A stretch of 64,000 nucleotides of DNA, taken from the NCBI GenBank assembly GCA_012656075.1, contig JAAKBF010000171.1:682001-746000 (forward strand). The letters run 5' to 3'. The position numbers were made by a program, and so were the translations under genes. The notes beneath the pieces are model-generated. The model was not told the origin of the DNA and searched no databases. It saw nothing but the letters and a program-made list of their open reading frames with translations. The DNA is from Phytophthora hibernalis (lineage: Eukaryota; Oomycota; Peronosporomycetes; Peronosporales; Peronosporaceae). Positions 23,674 to 36,600 of this stretch are shown in pieces; position 1 is the first letter of the stretch; the number at the start of each line of letters is the position of its first letter.

Positions 23674-25869
23674 AGCGAACCGACGACCCGCGGCGACTTA
23701 TGATTCGACTTGGCCACGTTCATGGCTTCATAGGAAACGACTGTTGGAAACCCGAGCCTCCGGTACCTGTTGTGGCCGAATCTAGTAGCAGCGCCGTGAT
23801 ACCCAATGCTCCTGTAGGACAATCGACCCCCAACGCTGCAGATCGAACCACAGCAGTGTTAGTCGCGCTCCGAGCATTGAGGAATGACGTTCTCCGACTC
23901 CGCAGCCTGGTGGCACATCCTGTCCGTCGCGTGTACTCAGTGGTAACCCTTGTGGGTCTGGCGTCTCAAAACGTGAAAGGAGGTGACATCTGTTACCTGG
24001 CCAGCTCAAGTTTCCCTAAGGGGTCGACGAAGGAAAGGGTGACTACAACCCACCACAAGCTCACCTGGCTGCAAGCCGGATGTTCCACGCCTTTGGGACA
24101 GACAGAAGTAAGCATCTATCTTCAATTTCGTTTGTATTGGCTCTACGGGAGCTTGAGTCCATCAAGTTAATCCTGGTTGTACTGATGGCAGTCTTCAGTG
24201 GAAGACTCGGGGCACGTGGGTTAAGTTATATGCATTTCAAGGAGTCGAGTGCGATAGCGAACCTCGAAGACGGCTCAAGGAATATGAACTTTGTGAGTGA
24301 CGTCTGTGCGACGGCCCAGCTGCTTTTCCTACGAGGAGATCCTTGACGAGCTCCACCAGCTACGCAGCCTCGGTTAACAAGTGTGGTACGACCAGGAGGA
24401 AACTGATTTGCAGGATCAGGACGATCGAATCGTCGCGCGAGCGCGCAAGTTTACAAGGTGTCAGTTCCAATGCGAATCCAAATGCACCTCCGTTCACGCA
24501 AACACCTTCTCAGCTTCGGCTGGCAGTCGCCTCCGTGGCACGCAACCGCGCATTATCCGCGGGATTGTTGAACTGCCGTGGGGCACAAATCCCAGACGTC
24601 GACAGGATATGATTAGTCAGCGCTGAGCGTGATGCTACCTTCAACGGGTTTCCCGTCTTCTTGCGGTGGTGCAGCTCGTACCGAGTTATTGCTGACTATG
24701 CCCCTGTAGGTGGCACTATCCGAATTCGCACGACTTTCGGGACTCGCTACCAAATGAGTGGATCTTATACGCGGCCAAACCGTAAATGATGATCGCCCGA
24801 AAAATAACCTGGTTTCAGCCGTACGCGACGAATTTTTCAACGACTACGAGTACGCGAGAGTCAACTTGACACGATGGCGGACCTACCGTGGTGGTGGATG
24901 GTGCTACACACACTGGAGTAACACTCTACCCGCTCCGGGTGTCGAGATGGACGCCTCTGATTTTCGACTCTGTGATTTACACCCCTCCGCAAAACAAGCG
25001 TAGACGTACCATTTCCCCCAACAACGGACTCTCATTTCGGAGTTCAAGAACGGTGAAATCAACGGTATTGACGTCGGCTTTCGCGAGTCCTCAGTTCAGG
25101 TGGAGCAACAGCACATGTATCGCTCAGGCGCAGACGCCCTCACAATACATTTTCCCGGCCGATGGATCTCGGACGCTTTCCAGACCTACACAAGGCTGTG
25201 TAAAGAGTCAGTGGCCACGTTGTCCGCGGGCATAATTGCCGGCCCACGGGATGATTTGACGTTGCATTCTTGCAGCTCATTGTATGACCATTGGGGGCAC
25301 CGCTTTCCTCGTCCCTTATCGGATTGAGCTGATGTTCATTGCACAAGCTTCAATAATGTAAGTGTTGATTGGCCCCTAAGACTGTAGAAAGCTTCGATGT
25401 AGGCGAACTTTCACGTTAGGTGGACCAGTTAAATAAAATCGCGTCTGCCTTCTCGAATCAGAGATACCTTTTCATGGTAGTACGGCGGGTACGTTGTATG
25501 GACAGTTTTGTAAGTACTCGTATAAATTATATTTAAACTCGTAAAAGTAGGTACCGATTCAATATAAAGTTCAAGTGACCTGGCTTCCTAGCAGGATCAC
25601 AAAGGAGCACGATCCATGAAGGGTTAAGTGATGATCTCGAGTCCGCGTTTCGTCAGTCTATACAAGAATATGCCCTAAAAGGTCATTCCTAAAACTTCCC
25701 CAGAACAAGCGGGGAGCGGTTCTTTGAGTGGCTGTTGCTGTTCCTGTGAACATGGTACCGGCAGAGATGACTCAAGAGCGTATCAGCCTGCCGTCTCTTA
25801 GCCTCGCAGTAAGCGTATTGTACCCTTTCTTCAATCAGACGACTACAGTGACTTGACTGGCGATCAGCT
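23674..25869 (+). other. Broken plus-strand frames, probably element remains
   Basis: Pieces at 24343-24626 (SYEEILDELHQLRSLG-like, then QEETDLQDQDDRIVARARKF) and 24758-25327 have protein-like composition but belong to no family I recognise. Stops are frequent. From 25330 to 25870 no coding signal is seen. Confidence 0.3.
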
Positions 25870-26860
25870 GAAGCAGAGTGCGCCGCTCGTAAGCTCGCGG
25901 TGGCAATGAATACGAACAAGGCTGATAGATTCACTATTCTACAAGGGTACGACAAGTACCAAGCTACAATGGAGCTTCTTCAAGACCATCAGCGCCTTAG
26001 CAAACGCGGTCATGAGACTGGAGCTGACAAAGTGGAGCGTCGCACGCGGCACTGTTTGTTCCGCCTGTTAAACGTACTCATTTGCAGAATCATTTTTTGG
26101 GCACTCCATTACATCGGGGGTATGCTCACTCGGCGAGAGGTGGATGAAGGCGGTCGACAGTTTTGGGAAGAAGTTGCAGAGGCTTTCAATACAATCAACG
26201 ACAACTTCAATCGATTTCTGACCGATGACTCATCATTTTATGGCATTGAATCGGACCAGAACACTACACATTCAGGAGCCAAGGTGAAGGGGATGTGAAA
26301 AGAGTGTAGTGCGCGTTTTTGGCTGCAGAAAGAAGAAGTAAGCTGTCTGAATCCCATGACGAGTTTGGAATTTCTGGCAGGGTGATAAAGTCTCCATGTC
26401 TGTGCATCTAGGGTGAGCAACGCGGGTCGGGGGTGAGTTCTGTGTGACCTGTGTTTATGAAGAAAATAAAGACGATGAGTCGAAAGAATCGCAGACGAGA
26501 GAAGAGAAGTAGAAAATAAACCGCAAGCGTCACAAGCAAGACGATAGAAGGGATAGTGTGGATGCGGTCGCAGCACATGCTGATGTTGTAAGTAAACTTG
26601 TGGAATCCGAGGCATCCAGTAACGAGGGTGCTTTGACTGATGAGAAAACAGCAGTGGCGCGGTTAACTCGTGAGAAGACGTTTTAGTGGAAAGGCTAGCT
26701 GCGGTCGATGAAATACTTGCTCGGCGTCGTCAAGCTCTCTTTATCCTCGACAGACAGATTCATGATTGTACTGCTAATGGTATGGATGTGTCGGACCTCA
26801 CTCGCGAACGTGAAGTTGCCCTTCGCCGCATTCAGAGCACCCAACTAAAATCCGACCGCC
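25870..26860 (+). pseudogene. SANT/Myb-like repeat-family pseudogene with coiled-coil tail
   Basis: The frame 25900-26298 has WEEVAEAFNTINDNF and GAKVKGM, a stop where Trp is expected, then KECSARF. Downstream in shifted frames are SESHDEF, an acidic/basic stretch (NKDDESKESQTREEK) near 26455-26500, then VERLAAVDEILARRRQALF and SDLTREREVALRRIQ at 26686-26860, a charged coiled coil. The order (Myb/SANT-like helices, acidic linker, coiled coil) resembles a multicopy oomycete family thought to derive from transposons. Two or more frameshifts and stops make it inactive. The family assignment is from memory of its general pattern and is tentative. Confidence 0.4.
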
Positions 26861-27586
26861 AATCTGTTTCAACTCGATGCGTTCACGCACGAAGGGGTTG
26901 CGAGCATCAAAATATTTTGCCTGTTGTGGACCTGGTGATTCTTTCCCAATTTATCGGTACTCTCGTTGGCAACATACACTTGAGATGGGTTGGGCTGCTA
27001 CACTTGTAGTTCTTTCAGTATTTGGCAGAGGTTAACTAGTTCTTGCACATGTGTCGATTGATAAAGTAGTGATCACATCACTTTGAGGGGCCTCGTAATC
27101 CCAAACAGCAGCAGTGTAAATACTACTCGGAGAGTATATTGTCGAACCACAGACACGAGAACTAGGAGCCATCTCCTGACCTGTGGTCGTTATCTCATGA
27201 GATGCCGGGGTAGACCGCTCAGGGTTTATGAGCCCTCCTATTGTCTTACTAGCACCGTTTGAATCCAGTGTTGGGTCTTTACAGTAGCTACCACGCACTC
27301 ACTGCGTTTTTTAATTTGTGCGTTGTGCTCTGGCGTTTTCCATAGTCGTTGCACCCACCTCGCAGGCGTTCAATCTGCAAATGGTTGTTGTAGCGTTCAG
27401 CGCCGCGCGTAGCCACCGTGCTTGAAGCACTTTGGGTCATTTGCTTCGACCTTCGTCGATTCGTTCGACGAGCTTCTCTCTGCTAGACACCACTACTGCG
27501 TCGACCTCGCTTTACAGTTATTTTCTCCTGTCCGGCACAGTCCCATCTGAGGGTGCATCAGCCTCGGACCGAACTGCACGATCAAA
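26861..27586. other. No gene recognised
   Basis: Short frames only (plus 27432-27632; minus 27298-27032), none with a motif. It may include the 3' flank of the Harbinger element to the right. Confidence 0.3.
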
Positions 27587-28578
27587 TTATGAGCAGCTGA
27601 TACATTTAGCCACGTTTGTGATAAGAGGTTGATCTAGACAAATTTTGTCGCTGGACGGGAATATATGACCATTTAAAACTGGAATAGCGGGTGCGCTGGT
27701 GTCTTCGGCTTCGGCTACCGTCGGCATAAACCTGCCGATCTCCATTGCGTTAAATTCTCTTATAGCAGCGTTGCACAGACCCCCACCTGAAGGAGAACGG
27801 ATTCGGTCATCAATACAGTATTTATGTAGCTTCATCCAGATTTTAATGACGAGACCCGCGTGAATGTAGTCAAGGGCTAAAGGTCGCTTGAATATTTGCA
27901 TTTTATTCACGAGTAGTTCGAACGCCATTTCTATTCGACTGCGTAGTTGCGAGAGATAAAAATCGTAGTCAGAAATGTCGTTCGACTTGATTTTCGTGTT
28001 CGTGAGGGCACCAACAAGGAGGGGGATACAGGATACGCCTTGGCACCGATAACGTAGTTGCCAAATGGTAAATTTGCGATAGCCGCACATTTCTTAAACG
28101 CGACACTGTCCTATACCTTTCCCGGGAGTTAAAGCCATAACCTGTAAATCAATATGCAGCATCCCACATGGCTTGAGCATTGATCCCGTAGCGAAGATAA
28201 TGCCCCGAAAAAAGCAGATACGTCAGGGACTTCGGGTGCATTTGGAGTCTTGATCGTGCACAGCCATATATCCACACATCCTACACACCCGGTCAATATA
28301 CTGTTCTTGCTAATATCTGTAAACTGCGAAGCTGCACGTATGATGGAGACGTTGTCGTATACTGGATCAACTATTTGGTATCTTGGGTGAGCACATATTG
28401 CCTCCATTACCTCCATTAATACGGCGTAGAACTCGGACATTTTTACACCCACAATAGACCTAATCGAATGGTAGGAACCTCCCGCTAGCCACGATACGGT
28501 CATTTGAACTTTGTTCACTGACATTATCGGTCCGACATCGGTCCTGTTCTGCGACTTAACTTCGTCACGTTTCAACAT
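27587..28578 (-). pseudogene. PIF/Harbinger-type transposase, frameshifted
   Basis: On the minus strand the first frame (28578-28129) reads VSWLAGGSYHSIRSIVGV and SKNSILTGCVGCVDIWLC, the GCxD block that carries the first catalytic aspartate of DDE_Tnp_4 transposases (here CVGCVDIW). After frame changes near 28120 and 28020 it continues with NLPFGNYVIGAKAYP (second-aspartate region; the usual GDxAYP has become GAKAYP), then DYDFYLSQLRSRIEMAFELL and FKRPLALDYIHAGLV, the third-acidic block. The ORF ends at 27587. The lost aspartate in the second block and at least two frameshifts mean it is inactive. Terminal repeats and a 3-bp target site were not found. Confidence 0.75.
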
Positions 28579-31277
28579 GGACTTTAAGCCTCCATCAGCT
28601 CCTCAAAGGCAGCTACAGATGAATCTGGCACACCTGATAGCATCTGTCGACAACGGCCGTATCAGGTACCAGATTTGGAAGTAGACGGTAACGATAGTCC
28701 ACGCTACAACCACCACTTGAAGAAAACAACAGGTAATAATCGTAACCACCTAAAACTACGGCCCTACATTTTGCTTCCCGACTCGATGTAAACCTGATGA
28801 AAGACCTTTGGAAGCTGCATGTACGGGTGCCCGAGAACATTTGTCTCGACCAAGAAGAGAAAACTGCTCAGAGTCTGGGAACGAACTACATTCAGCCCCG
28901 CTAGGTAGTATGAAATCCCGCCAAATTGGCTATCAGATATCAGGTTCGATAGGTATTAGATTTATTCCATACATTTTACTAACTACCAAATCGGTGGATC
29001 GATATAGCAATATATCAGGTATATCAGGTATCATTTAGGACAGGTTAATATGTATTCCCATTCTGCTGTAGCGCTCAAACTGCTTCACTTGGACTAATCG
29101 ATCCCGATGAGGCCCCCACTCCAACCGCCTGCGCGCGACAACTTTTGATCACCGACGCCATGCACAGCTATAACTGCAGCTACACACACAAAAATGCGAG
29201 GCGTCTTCATGGTACATTTCAGCGCATGGACTTATCCGTGATCCGACCGTCACTGACGATCTCTACTTGGGATCACGGGTGTAGGAAAATGTATTTTGAT
29301 TGACCAATGAATGCTCGACATTTGGGATCCGTATCCGATGATGATCCCATTAGGAACCGGCCTGATAAATTTGCCAATTTGTATCGGGTCTTGAAAATAC
29401 TTTGTTTCGACGGTTTTATATTATAAGGTTATACAGGAAGGATTAAATGGTGTGCTACGTTTGTGACGTTCACGTCTGGAATCTGGCGCCTTACGTTCGA
29501 TAAGAAGGGAGATTGGGGTGCATCTTAAATATTGCCTCACCTGGGATAGCGGTGCACCGGTACCCCGTTGCAGTACGTGAAATAGCTGAAGCCATCCTGG
29601 CATACAGTATAGAATGCATGAGACATCCGGCATTATTTCGGTAGTTAAATGGGCAGTAGTTTCTCCTGTCATGAATAGTATTGCGAGTAAGAGAGATTGG
29701 AGTAGGTGCTACGTCGGACAAGTGTGTTTCATTGGATCAGATGCTCAAGAGCAGGTTGATGAAGAACCGTGTGGAACAGCCGCTCATTTCCAAACAAGTG
29801 GATCGGATAACAGCAACCCTCCTGAGGAACAATTGTGTGTGATGTTACGCTGGATCAATTTGGCGACGCTGAGTCGAAAGAAAAATGAACTGAGTGAAGA
29901 CGGAGGGGACTGTGGAAGCACCACGAAGAACATGAGAGCGAAACGTGGGTAAGCACCATTCGCGCTTTGACGTGGACGACACCGACAAACGACATCAACG
30001 CTACGACCACACCCTCATTTTAGAGAAATCGTGTCGCCGTGATATTTTGCGACGGCGAGCAGCGCTGTCAGCTGTTTTTACAGTCACATGATCCTTTCGC
30101 GTATGTAGATCGCCGACGGCAATGGTATTCAGTGTCGGGTTTGGCGGACGCAACAGGGTTACCTTGAGTTTTAAGCGGCCTTCTATTTCAGTTTAATTAC
30201 TTTCCTATAGAAGCCTATTGTGTAGTAAGCAGTTCTGAAAGAATCTGTCTGTCTTCCTCGAAGATTTGTTCACCTCGGTCTTTTCCTTCGACATTGCATA
30301 TGGTGGGTGTTTTATATCCGCTACAGTTGATTCTCTCTGAGGTCTTGTTCAGTGGATCTAGGTCTTCACGCCAAGGCGAGTATTTTCGGATGCTCTTAAC
30401 AGGGGTTGCCGTGTGGGGACGGGTCTTTCTGTCAAGAGGTTCGTATCAAAACTGCTGTATTGCACTCTGGGGAGGGAAATCAGGAGCAGCGAGGAATCCC
30501 AGGTCCTCCCTGTTGGTGCTTGAACGGGGCGATAGGGGCTCACCAGGCCCGGGGCGTCGTTGTTTACTTCCGAGATTCGTGAACACGGGGAGGTCGTGGT
30601 TCTTGAGATGGGTGACCGCTAGGATTCTGTAGGTCCTCTCGCTTTGGTAGTATTCGGTCTTGTGCACTTGAGGGGTACCAGGACCTCGACGTCTTGGCAA
30701 TGCAATCGGCTAGTACGGATGGGTCTGCCGGGTCCATCGCATCTTGGCGGTTGGTCATCTTGGGCACTTGTGGTCGTGTTCTTGGCTTTATCTTTGGGTG
30801 GCAATCGACAGTCATGCTTGCAGTAGCCCAGAGTGAAGGTCGCTATATCGAGCAAGGTTCGAGCGTTTCAAACGTGTTCGCACCCTCAGCACAGTCTCAA
30901 ACGAAGCCGTCAAACCTCGCAAACCAACTCGTGTGGTTTACGGGTTCGGGGAAAATCGGGGGAACCAAGGTTCGGTCAATCTTCGTTCCAGCTGAGCCTG
31001 CAGGTCTATTTATCTCAATCAATTGTTGGCTTCAAAAGAACATGGTGTGGCATTTCAATCGGCAACGGGTTTTCATCGTGCTGTATAAACAAAGAACTAC
31101 CAGCCCAATCATCTGCTTGAGAACGGCTGAATAAAGAAAAAAATGAACGATGGTTCATTGTTTAGAGGGAACGTCTCTCTTTTCAACGATGTATGAAAAT
31201 TCACAAGCATCATATTGAATCAACCGCACTTACATTTTAAGCACCCAGACCTCCCAACACCATGATCATTTCGTGAA
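28579..31277. other. Intergenic sequence with unassigned frames
   Basis: Upstream of the Harbinger gene the minus frame 28840-28613 is unassigned. At 29614-29952 a plus frame of 112 residues has no motif. At 30358-30860 overlapping minus frames are Arg/Pro/Ser-rich (for example RSWYPSSAQDRILPKREDL) and may be part of a Gag-like protein. The plus frame 30694-31134 (146 residues) contains hydrophobic stretches but no known domain. From about 31135 the sequence becomes the 5' flank of the LINE. Confidence 0.3.
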
Positions 31278-33367
31278 TTGCTCCGGATTAGAGAGGAGGA
31301 TTTGCCACGAGGAACGCTTCAGCGCTATCCGCTGGAGGACCGGAATGCCGAGCGAGGACTGCCCCAGAGGCCAACCGCCACGGTCGAGAGAATGGACGCA
31401 TTCACCCCCGTCGACAGGGGAGGGACTGGCACCAGCACACCTGATCCGGCGGACATAGGGCCACACCACCACTGGACACCACCCCCAGGACCAACAGTCC
31501 AAAACGGAAACTCGGGTGGTTCTAACGTTTCCAGCAACGCCGATCCAGCTACGGACCCTGTGACGGCACCATCGGACGCGCAGATCAAGAGATCCGTTGC
31601 TGGGCCCCTGCCCCACGAGGAGAGGGCTGGCTCAACGGCAGCAGCATCAGGACGCGCAGATGTGGGCAGACCTCCACCAATAAGCTACGCGGCGGCGGTT
31701 CGTTAAAACGGAGGACGGAAGGACACACCGGCGCCACAGCCACCGACGACAATTGCATGACTAGAAACGACAAAAGCGAAAACGACTCCTCGCAACCCTG
31801 CAGCAGGAGTGGAGTGCCTCACGCACCCCGAGAGACACGGAGGAGATGGCGGAACTCCGACTGATCGCGCTACAGCCATCCAAGTATACAGAGACGAAGC
31901 TGTGAGGCAGTGAACGGCGCAGGAAACGGCGGCGCTCTTGGAGTACCTCAACGAAGAGCTAGATCTACCTCACGCCCCCTAATTTTTGAAGGCCACCATG
32001 ACCGTATTGAAACGTGCCATGATCGAGCAATTCCACGAGGAGCATTGACGGCGGATGTGCCGCCTGGCACCAAGTTATGCCGCAATATGACGCACTCCAA
32101 CGCGGACTCTGAATGCGGAAGGGTGATGATCGACATAATGATGGAGGGGGTGAAGTTGATTCACTTTGACGGAATCGACACCTTAAAGTTCGCCTTCAAC
32201 TCGCGCCGAATCGCGAACTTTTACGCAGGGCTCGCCTTCCGACTCAACGGCACGAGCATTGATCTGGAGGACTCAGACTCTCCTCAAGCGGCTGGAAAGT
32301 ATCGCCTAGAGCAGGTTCCACGCCAATATGCTGTTAGAGTTTTCGGGGCCGGGAAATTCCTGGTGTACAGGTGGTCGACGCGGAACGCCCAAGGGTGAGC
32401 TCAACGGAGATCATCGACAACAGGTACATGCTGATCTGGTTTTCAACGGAGACCGGCCCGGACGCGATACGGGGGATCACCAAGTTGGCCATCGGAGACG
32501 TGCTGGTCACGATCCACCATTTTCTCGTTCACCAACGCCCTCCTTGCAACAAGTGTTTTGCCCCGTACCATAAGACGGGCTTTTGCAAGGCGTCGCAGGC
32601 GCTGACCACTCGAATGAAGGCGAAACATCTCCGCAAGTTTTCGGGGACTGTGCCGGACTACTGTGTTGGAGACGCTGTGCAATACCGCCATTCGCACGGC
32701 GACAGTTTGGCAGTTTTTCTGGCCAACTTACGAGCGGAATTGACAACATCACTGACGACGGCCACGACGGGAAATGCGACCGCCATACTGCTAGCCACGA
32801 CTGAGACGGTGGAGGGCCCAACCAGTGACAGACAGGCTAGCGACAACGAATGGCCACAGGCTAGAGCAGCCGACGCAGACCGCAGCTCTGGACAGGCAGC
32901 GACGGCCGGGGTCGCAGACGGATATACGACGGTCACCAAGAAAGCCGGACGGAAACAGGATCAAACGACAGCCACACGATCGGATGAAGCATGGGGCAAG
33001 GCGAGCACAGATTGGACGACACGATCACGGCCAGACCACGACCGGAGAGGACGATGCGGCCCACGTCGTCAGGACAGCAGAAGGGTACTGGAACGGCCGA
33101 CGCATCTGCAGCACCTGGCCCTCGACGCGGGGTAGAAGGTCTCGAAGATGGGTAAAGGAACCACGGTTCTCTACTTTCACTCGAGACAGAGCTCAAGGGG
33201 GTTTCAAGGCGCTGACGGATATCCTCGAGGACAGTGACAAAGAGGATGAAATGTCGGGCACAGCGTACACGCCGGACCCACCGCTGGAGGCACAGCTAAC
33301 GGAGGCATGCAGGGAGACCGGGGGAAGGAACTGGAGACGCGGTGGCAGCCGCCGCCCAACAGGATAA
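31278..33367 (+). pseudogene. LINE ORF1-like region with CCHC zinc knuckle
   Basis: The N-terminal frame (31278-31706) is rich in Pro, Thr, Asp and Ala. After a frame change, 31910-32398 and 32371-33135 give an RNA-binding-like segment (HFDGIDTLKFAFNSRR, then YMLIWFSTETGPDAIRGI) followed by CNKCFAPYHKTGFC at 32545-32586, a C-x2-C-x4-H-x4-C zinc knuckle typical of nucleic-acid-binding Gag/ORF1 proteins. The tail is Thr/Ala/Asp-rich. At least three frameshifts are needed to join the parts. Confidence 0.65.
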
Positions 33368-33436
33368 GGGCGCTAAACCAGCGATGGAGGGGTCGCCACC
33401 ACGAGCACCAGACGCTGACGAGGACAAGGCGGAAGA

Positions 33437-34600
33437 ATGCGCGTCGGAGGTCTCCAGTTACGTGGGCTCTTCGGAGCCATCGTAACCACGGTCGCCAGCA
33501 TCGACCCCGGATCTGATTTCCCTTACTCGCTGAACTCAGCTTTCGCGGAGGAGTCGCCCATGGAGGAGTCGCCCATGGAGGAGACGCTGCGAGGAACGCA
33601 TACAGTCACGTCTGGACAGCATGGGGCCGCAGACGTTGCGCACACCAATGCCTCATTAAGTGACAATCATGAACTGAGTCAAGAGGGTTTCATCATGGGG
33701 ACCACTCGCCCAGCGACAGGAATGCCCCAACAACTACCTACTTTCATCCTCCCATTTGAAGGATCGCTGCAAGAGGTGTCCGCGAATGGGCAGTGCGCCT
33801 ATACGCATCGACGATTTATTTCAAGGAGATAAAGCTGAAATTCACCAGCGAGGTAGTGAAAAGGACGAATGTGTTGAAGCGCAGCATTTATTCGCTGATG
33901 ATGACAAACCTGGCGTCCGACGTGGCCGTGAAGCTGGTCGACCCGTGCGCGGAGCTAGAGAGGCTGCATCCGACGCAACCAACGCCCACGGACACTGCGG
34001 TGGCAACTGCTGCGCTCTATGGGCACTATGCCCAAGAACGCGCGAGGTCGGTCAACACCCAAATTCCAGCGGCCTTCTGGGCTGATGCGGAGGTTCTCCG
34101 CGCCATGGCGCAATACATACGGGAGTTAAGATACTGTTCGTGATTGATGTGGACGCAAAGAACGATGCCCGCGTCCGACGTTACTACTACAAGGACTATG
34201 CACTATCAAATGGGGATGTTCACGAGCCGGGTTGCGGCAAACCCATGGAGGACAAGGACGCCAAAGAACTACTCAACCAGTACGCGCGGCTGCACGTACT
34301 GCCGGCGAATTTTGTCTTCAAGCTGGACGAGGCACAGTTCTACGGGGTCCACCACGCGGACCTTACGACGAAGTGGCAGGCGGAAGGAGATCGGGAATTC
34401 GCCACAAAGAAATGCTCCGACGATCTATGGTTGCAGGAGGTGTTAGCAAAGAAAGACTACTGCGCTCACACAATTGGAGACATCGACCTTGGCCACGATG
34501 AGGATGCAAACAACTGTGGCGAAGCTGCTTCACGAAAATTGCTGACGCGGTTGAAGCTTGCGCACTGTACGCCTGGACTACCGACTGTCGGAGGGTACTC
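33437..34600 (+). pseudogene. OTU-like cysteine protease region within the LINE
   Basis: The frame 33437-33829 ends with LQEVSANGQCAYT, and the next frame from 33793 continues LYASTIYFKEIKLKF. The pattern N-G-Q-C-A-x-x-A-L-Y-A resembles the catalytic cysteine block of OTU proteases (D/N-G-x-C-x-(Y/F)-x-(A/S)-(L/I)). About 150 residues later, at about 34335-34360, the frame 34140-34835 has FYGVHHADLTTKW, a plausible catalytic-histidine block near the domain end. The helical segment between contains ATAALYGHYAQERAR and AQYIREL, like the E-M/Y-x-A region of OTU domains. A frameshift falls right after the cysteine. The assignment rests on motif spacing only. Confidence 0.4.
33556..33594 (+). repeat. 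15-bp tandem repeat (Met-Glu-Glu-Ser-Pro units)
   Basis: Two exact copies and a partial third of GAGGAGTCGCCCATG encode MEESP-MEESP-MEET within the LINE frame. This is a small in-frame expansion next to the protease-like region. Confidence 0.8.
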
Positions 34601-35092
34601 CGTTGATCTGGCGCGATCGAAACCTTGTCGTCATCTTGTGTACCCGACGGTTGGGCGGGTTACGCTCTTCCGGTGGTCGCGAAGAGACCAAGGCGGAGGT
34701 TGTAGCTTGGGGCTCCTTACGGGGTCTGGGTGGGTGACGGCCACGCGGGTATTCTTCACGCGGTCGTCGGTGTGCTGCGATCGAGTCTTGGTTCAAGCCG
34801 ATCGCGCGGGGTATCCTTTTCTTGTGCTGTTGTAGCCCTTTCCGTTGCTTGCCGCCTCCTCTTAGCGGGATCTTGTGGTGAGATTGATGTGCGAGCGTAC
34901 CCTGGCCAAGCTATCCAGGTGTGCGTCGTGTTCTTGACAGACTTAGCGGTCCTTCGTCGGGTAGGCCAATATACTTCCTTCCCCACTTGTGTCTTGCAAG
35001 GCAAATCTGAATCTATTCTTATCTTAACCTCCTACCTACCTCTCTCTCTATCCACTGGATTCTTTGCGCATCCCTACAATACCTCGTACTGA
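34578..35092 (-). other. Possible antisense insertion within the LINE
   Basis: Plus-strand LINE coding fades here, while the minus strand has two overlapping Arg/Pro/Thr-rich frames (35004-34756 with SPQDPAKRRRQATERATTAQ, and 34796-34578). A pyrimidine-rich track (CCTACCTACCTCTCTCTCTA) lies at 35029-35048. The composition suggests the start of a Gag-like gene from another element inserted in reverse, but no terminal repeats or target duplication were found. Confidence 0.3.
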
Positions 35093-35189
35093 CTCTTAGC
35101 CCGGATAACTTCAAGTGTACCAGTATTTTGGTACCATCTGATCGGGATCGTGATCGGCGTGTCGAAATGATCGCACCATAGAGATCCGG

Positions 35190-36600
35190 ATTCACGAAGG
35201 CTGCTCTCGGATACCCCTAACCCGTCTTGAGGTCTGGATCGAAACCCATCTATCCGATCGCAGTCTGCCCGCAGCCAAATCCCGGAAACTGGTGTGCACT
35301 TCTCCACACAACAACATCATCATTGGTGGCATGGATCGCAGAGCGAGACTGGACGTGGTGCATGACCGATTGGCCATCCAGAGACTGCATAGTGAATACT
35401 ACGATTTCGCTAAACTGGTCAGTGGATTGGAGAGGAAGGGTACTCGTCTCTGAAAGGCCGCTGGGCCCGGGGGCAGATGCGATTCGTCAGCTATGGACGG
35501 TGCTCGAGATGGGCACAATGCTGTTAAGGCGACCAAGCATCGACTTTCCCGGCATGGGCGAGTCGCCCAGCCAGCTTTCATCCGTATTCTGGACGCCATC
35601 GGTGGGGAACCAGAACTGGCGGATAGGTCCAAACAACGTCTCCTTATCAAGGAAAATGGGGCTGCAAGTGCGGCCTGGTGGCGGGCGCAGCCGAAATCAG
35701 CGCGACCGCCCACAGGACACAAGACCGGCGAGGACGTGGCGCTGCTGATGCCGTGACTGTTGACGCACCGGCCGCAGCTACAAAGACTGTTCGAGACGCT
35801 CCCTTATCCGGATCTGGCGGCCAAAATTCTGCCGAAGGAACTACTGCTACATTGGGGGCTGGAAGCGTATGAAGGGCAACTGGATACGATTAGAGAGCTT
35901 ATCATAGACCCAACATCGACCACACACGCCGTGGTGTTTTGCAGGACCTGGGAAGAAGCATGCACAGTCGAAGGGGGCAGCGACAGGGACCGGACCGTGG
36001 CGGGGACCCACAACGAAGAACGGCTGATGCAGATGTTCCCGTCAGCCATGAGCAGAGCCAGACCGGCGGAGATTAAGGTGGAATGCTGGCAGGTGCTACA
36101 GATCCTGCAATACACTGTGTGGGCGTGGCCTTCCACACCAATGGGAAGTGTACCAAGGGCGCTACTTGGGGTACCTCTACAGCGAACACCCTGCGCTGAA
36201 CTTACTGTGCGAGAGCGTGAGCACGCCAGCGGATTGGGGATTCTCGATCACGATCCCCAGCGGGATCACTTGGGCAGACAGAATGACAGCTTTGGAGGCT
36301 GGCATGGCTGCCCCTCCGCGTCGCTGAGGGCTATCCAGCCCACAACGAGGTCCACCGCCCCGAATACGGCGGTGGTCCACCACCGGTGCAGCGCCGACGA
36401 TTGCTACAGCACTCTGTGGCTCCGGAAGTGCAGCCCCCGGGACGGGAGCAGGAGCCAAGGCACCACACGCGCAGCATGTACTCTGCCAAGAGGAGGCTCA
36501 ATGCGGGGAGCATGGGCTCCACACAGTGGCTCGGAAGGACATCATGGTAGAGGCCACGAGCAGCGCGCGAGGAGGTCAGTCATGATGGGTTGAGAACCGC
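35190..36600 (+). pseudogene. Unrecognised conserved-looking region of the LINE
   Basis: Plus-strand pieces such as LDVVHDRLAIQRLHSEYY near 35350, ENGAASAAWWRAQP near 35670, LFETLPYPDLAAKILPKELL (35760 on), ARPAEIKVECWQVLQILQ near 36060 and, in the next frame, ADWGFSITIPSGITWADR near 36230 read like a folded globular protein broken by a few frameshifts. They match no domain I can name. The position between the protease-like region and the endonuclease suggests the N-terminal part of ORF2 or a third ORF. Confidence 0.4.
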
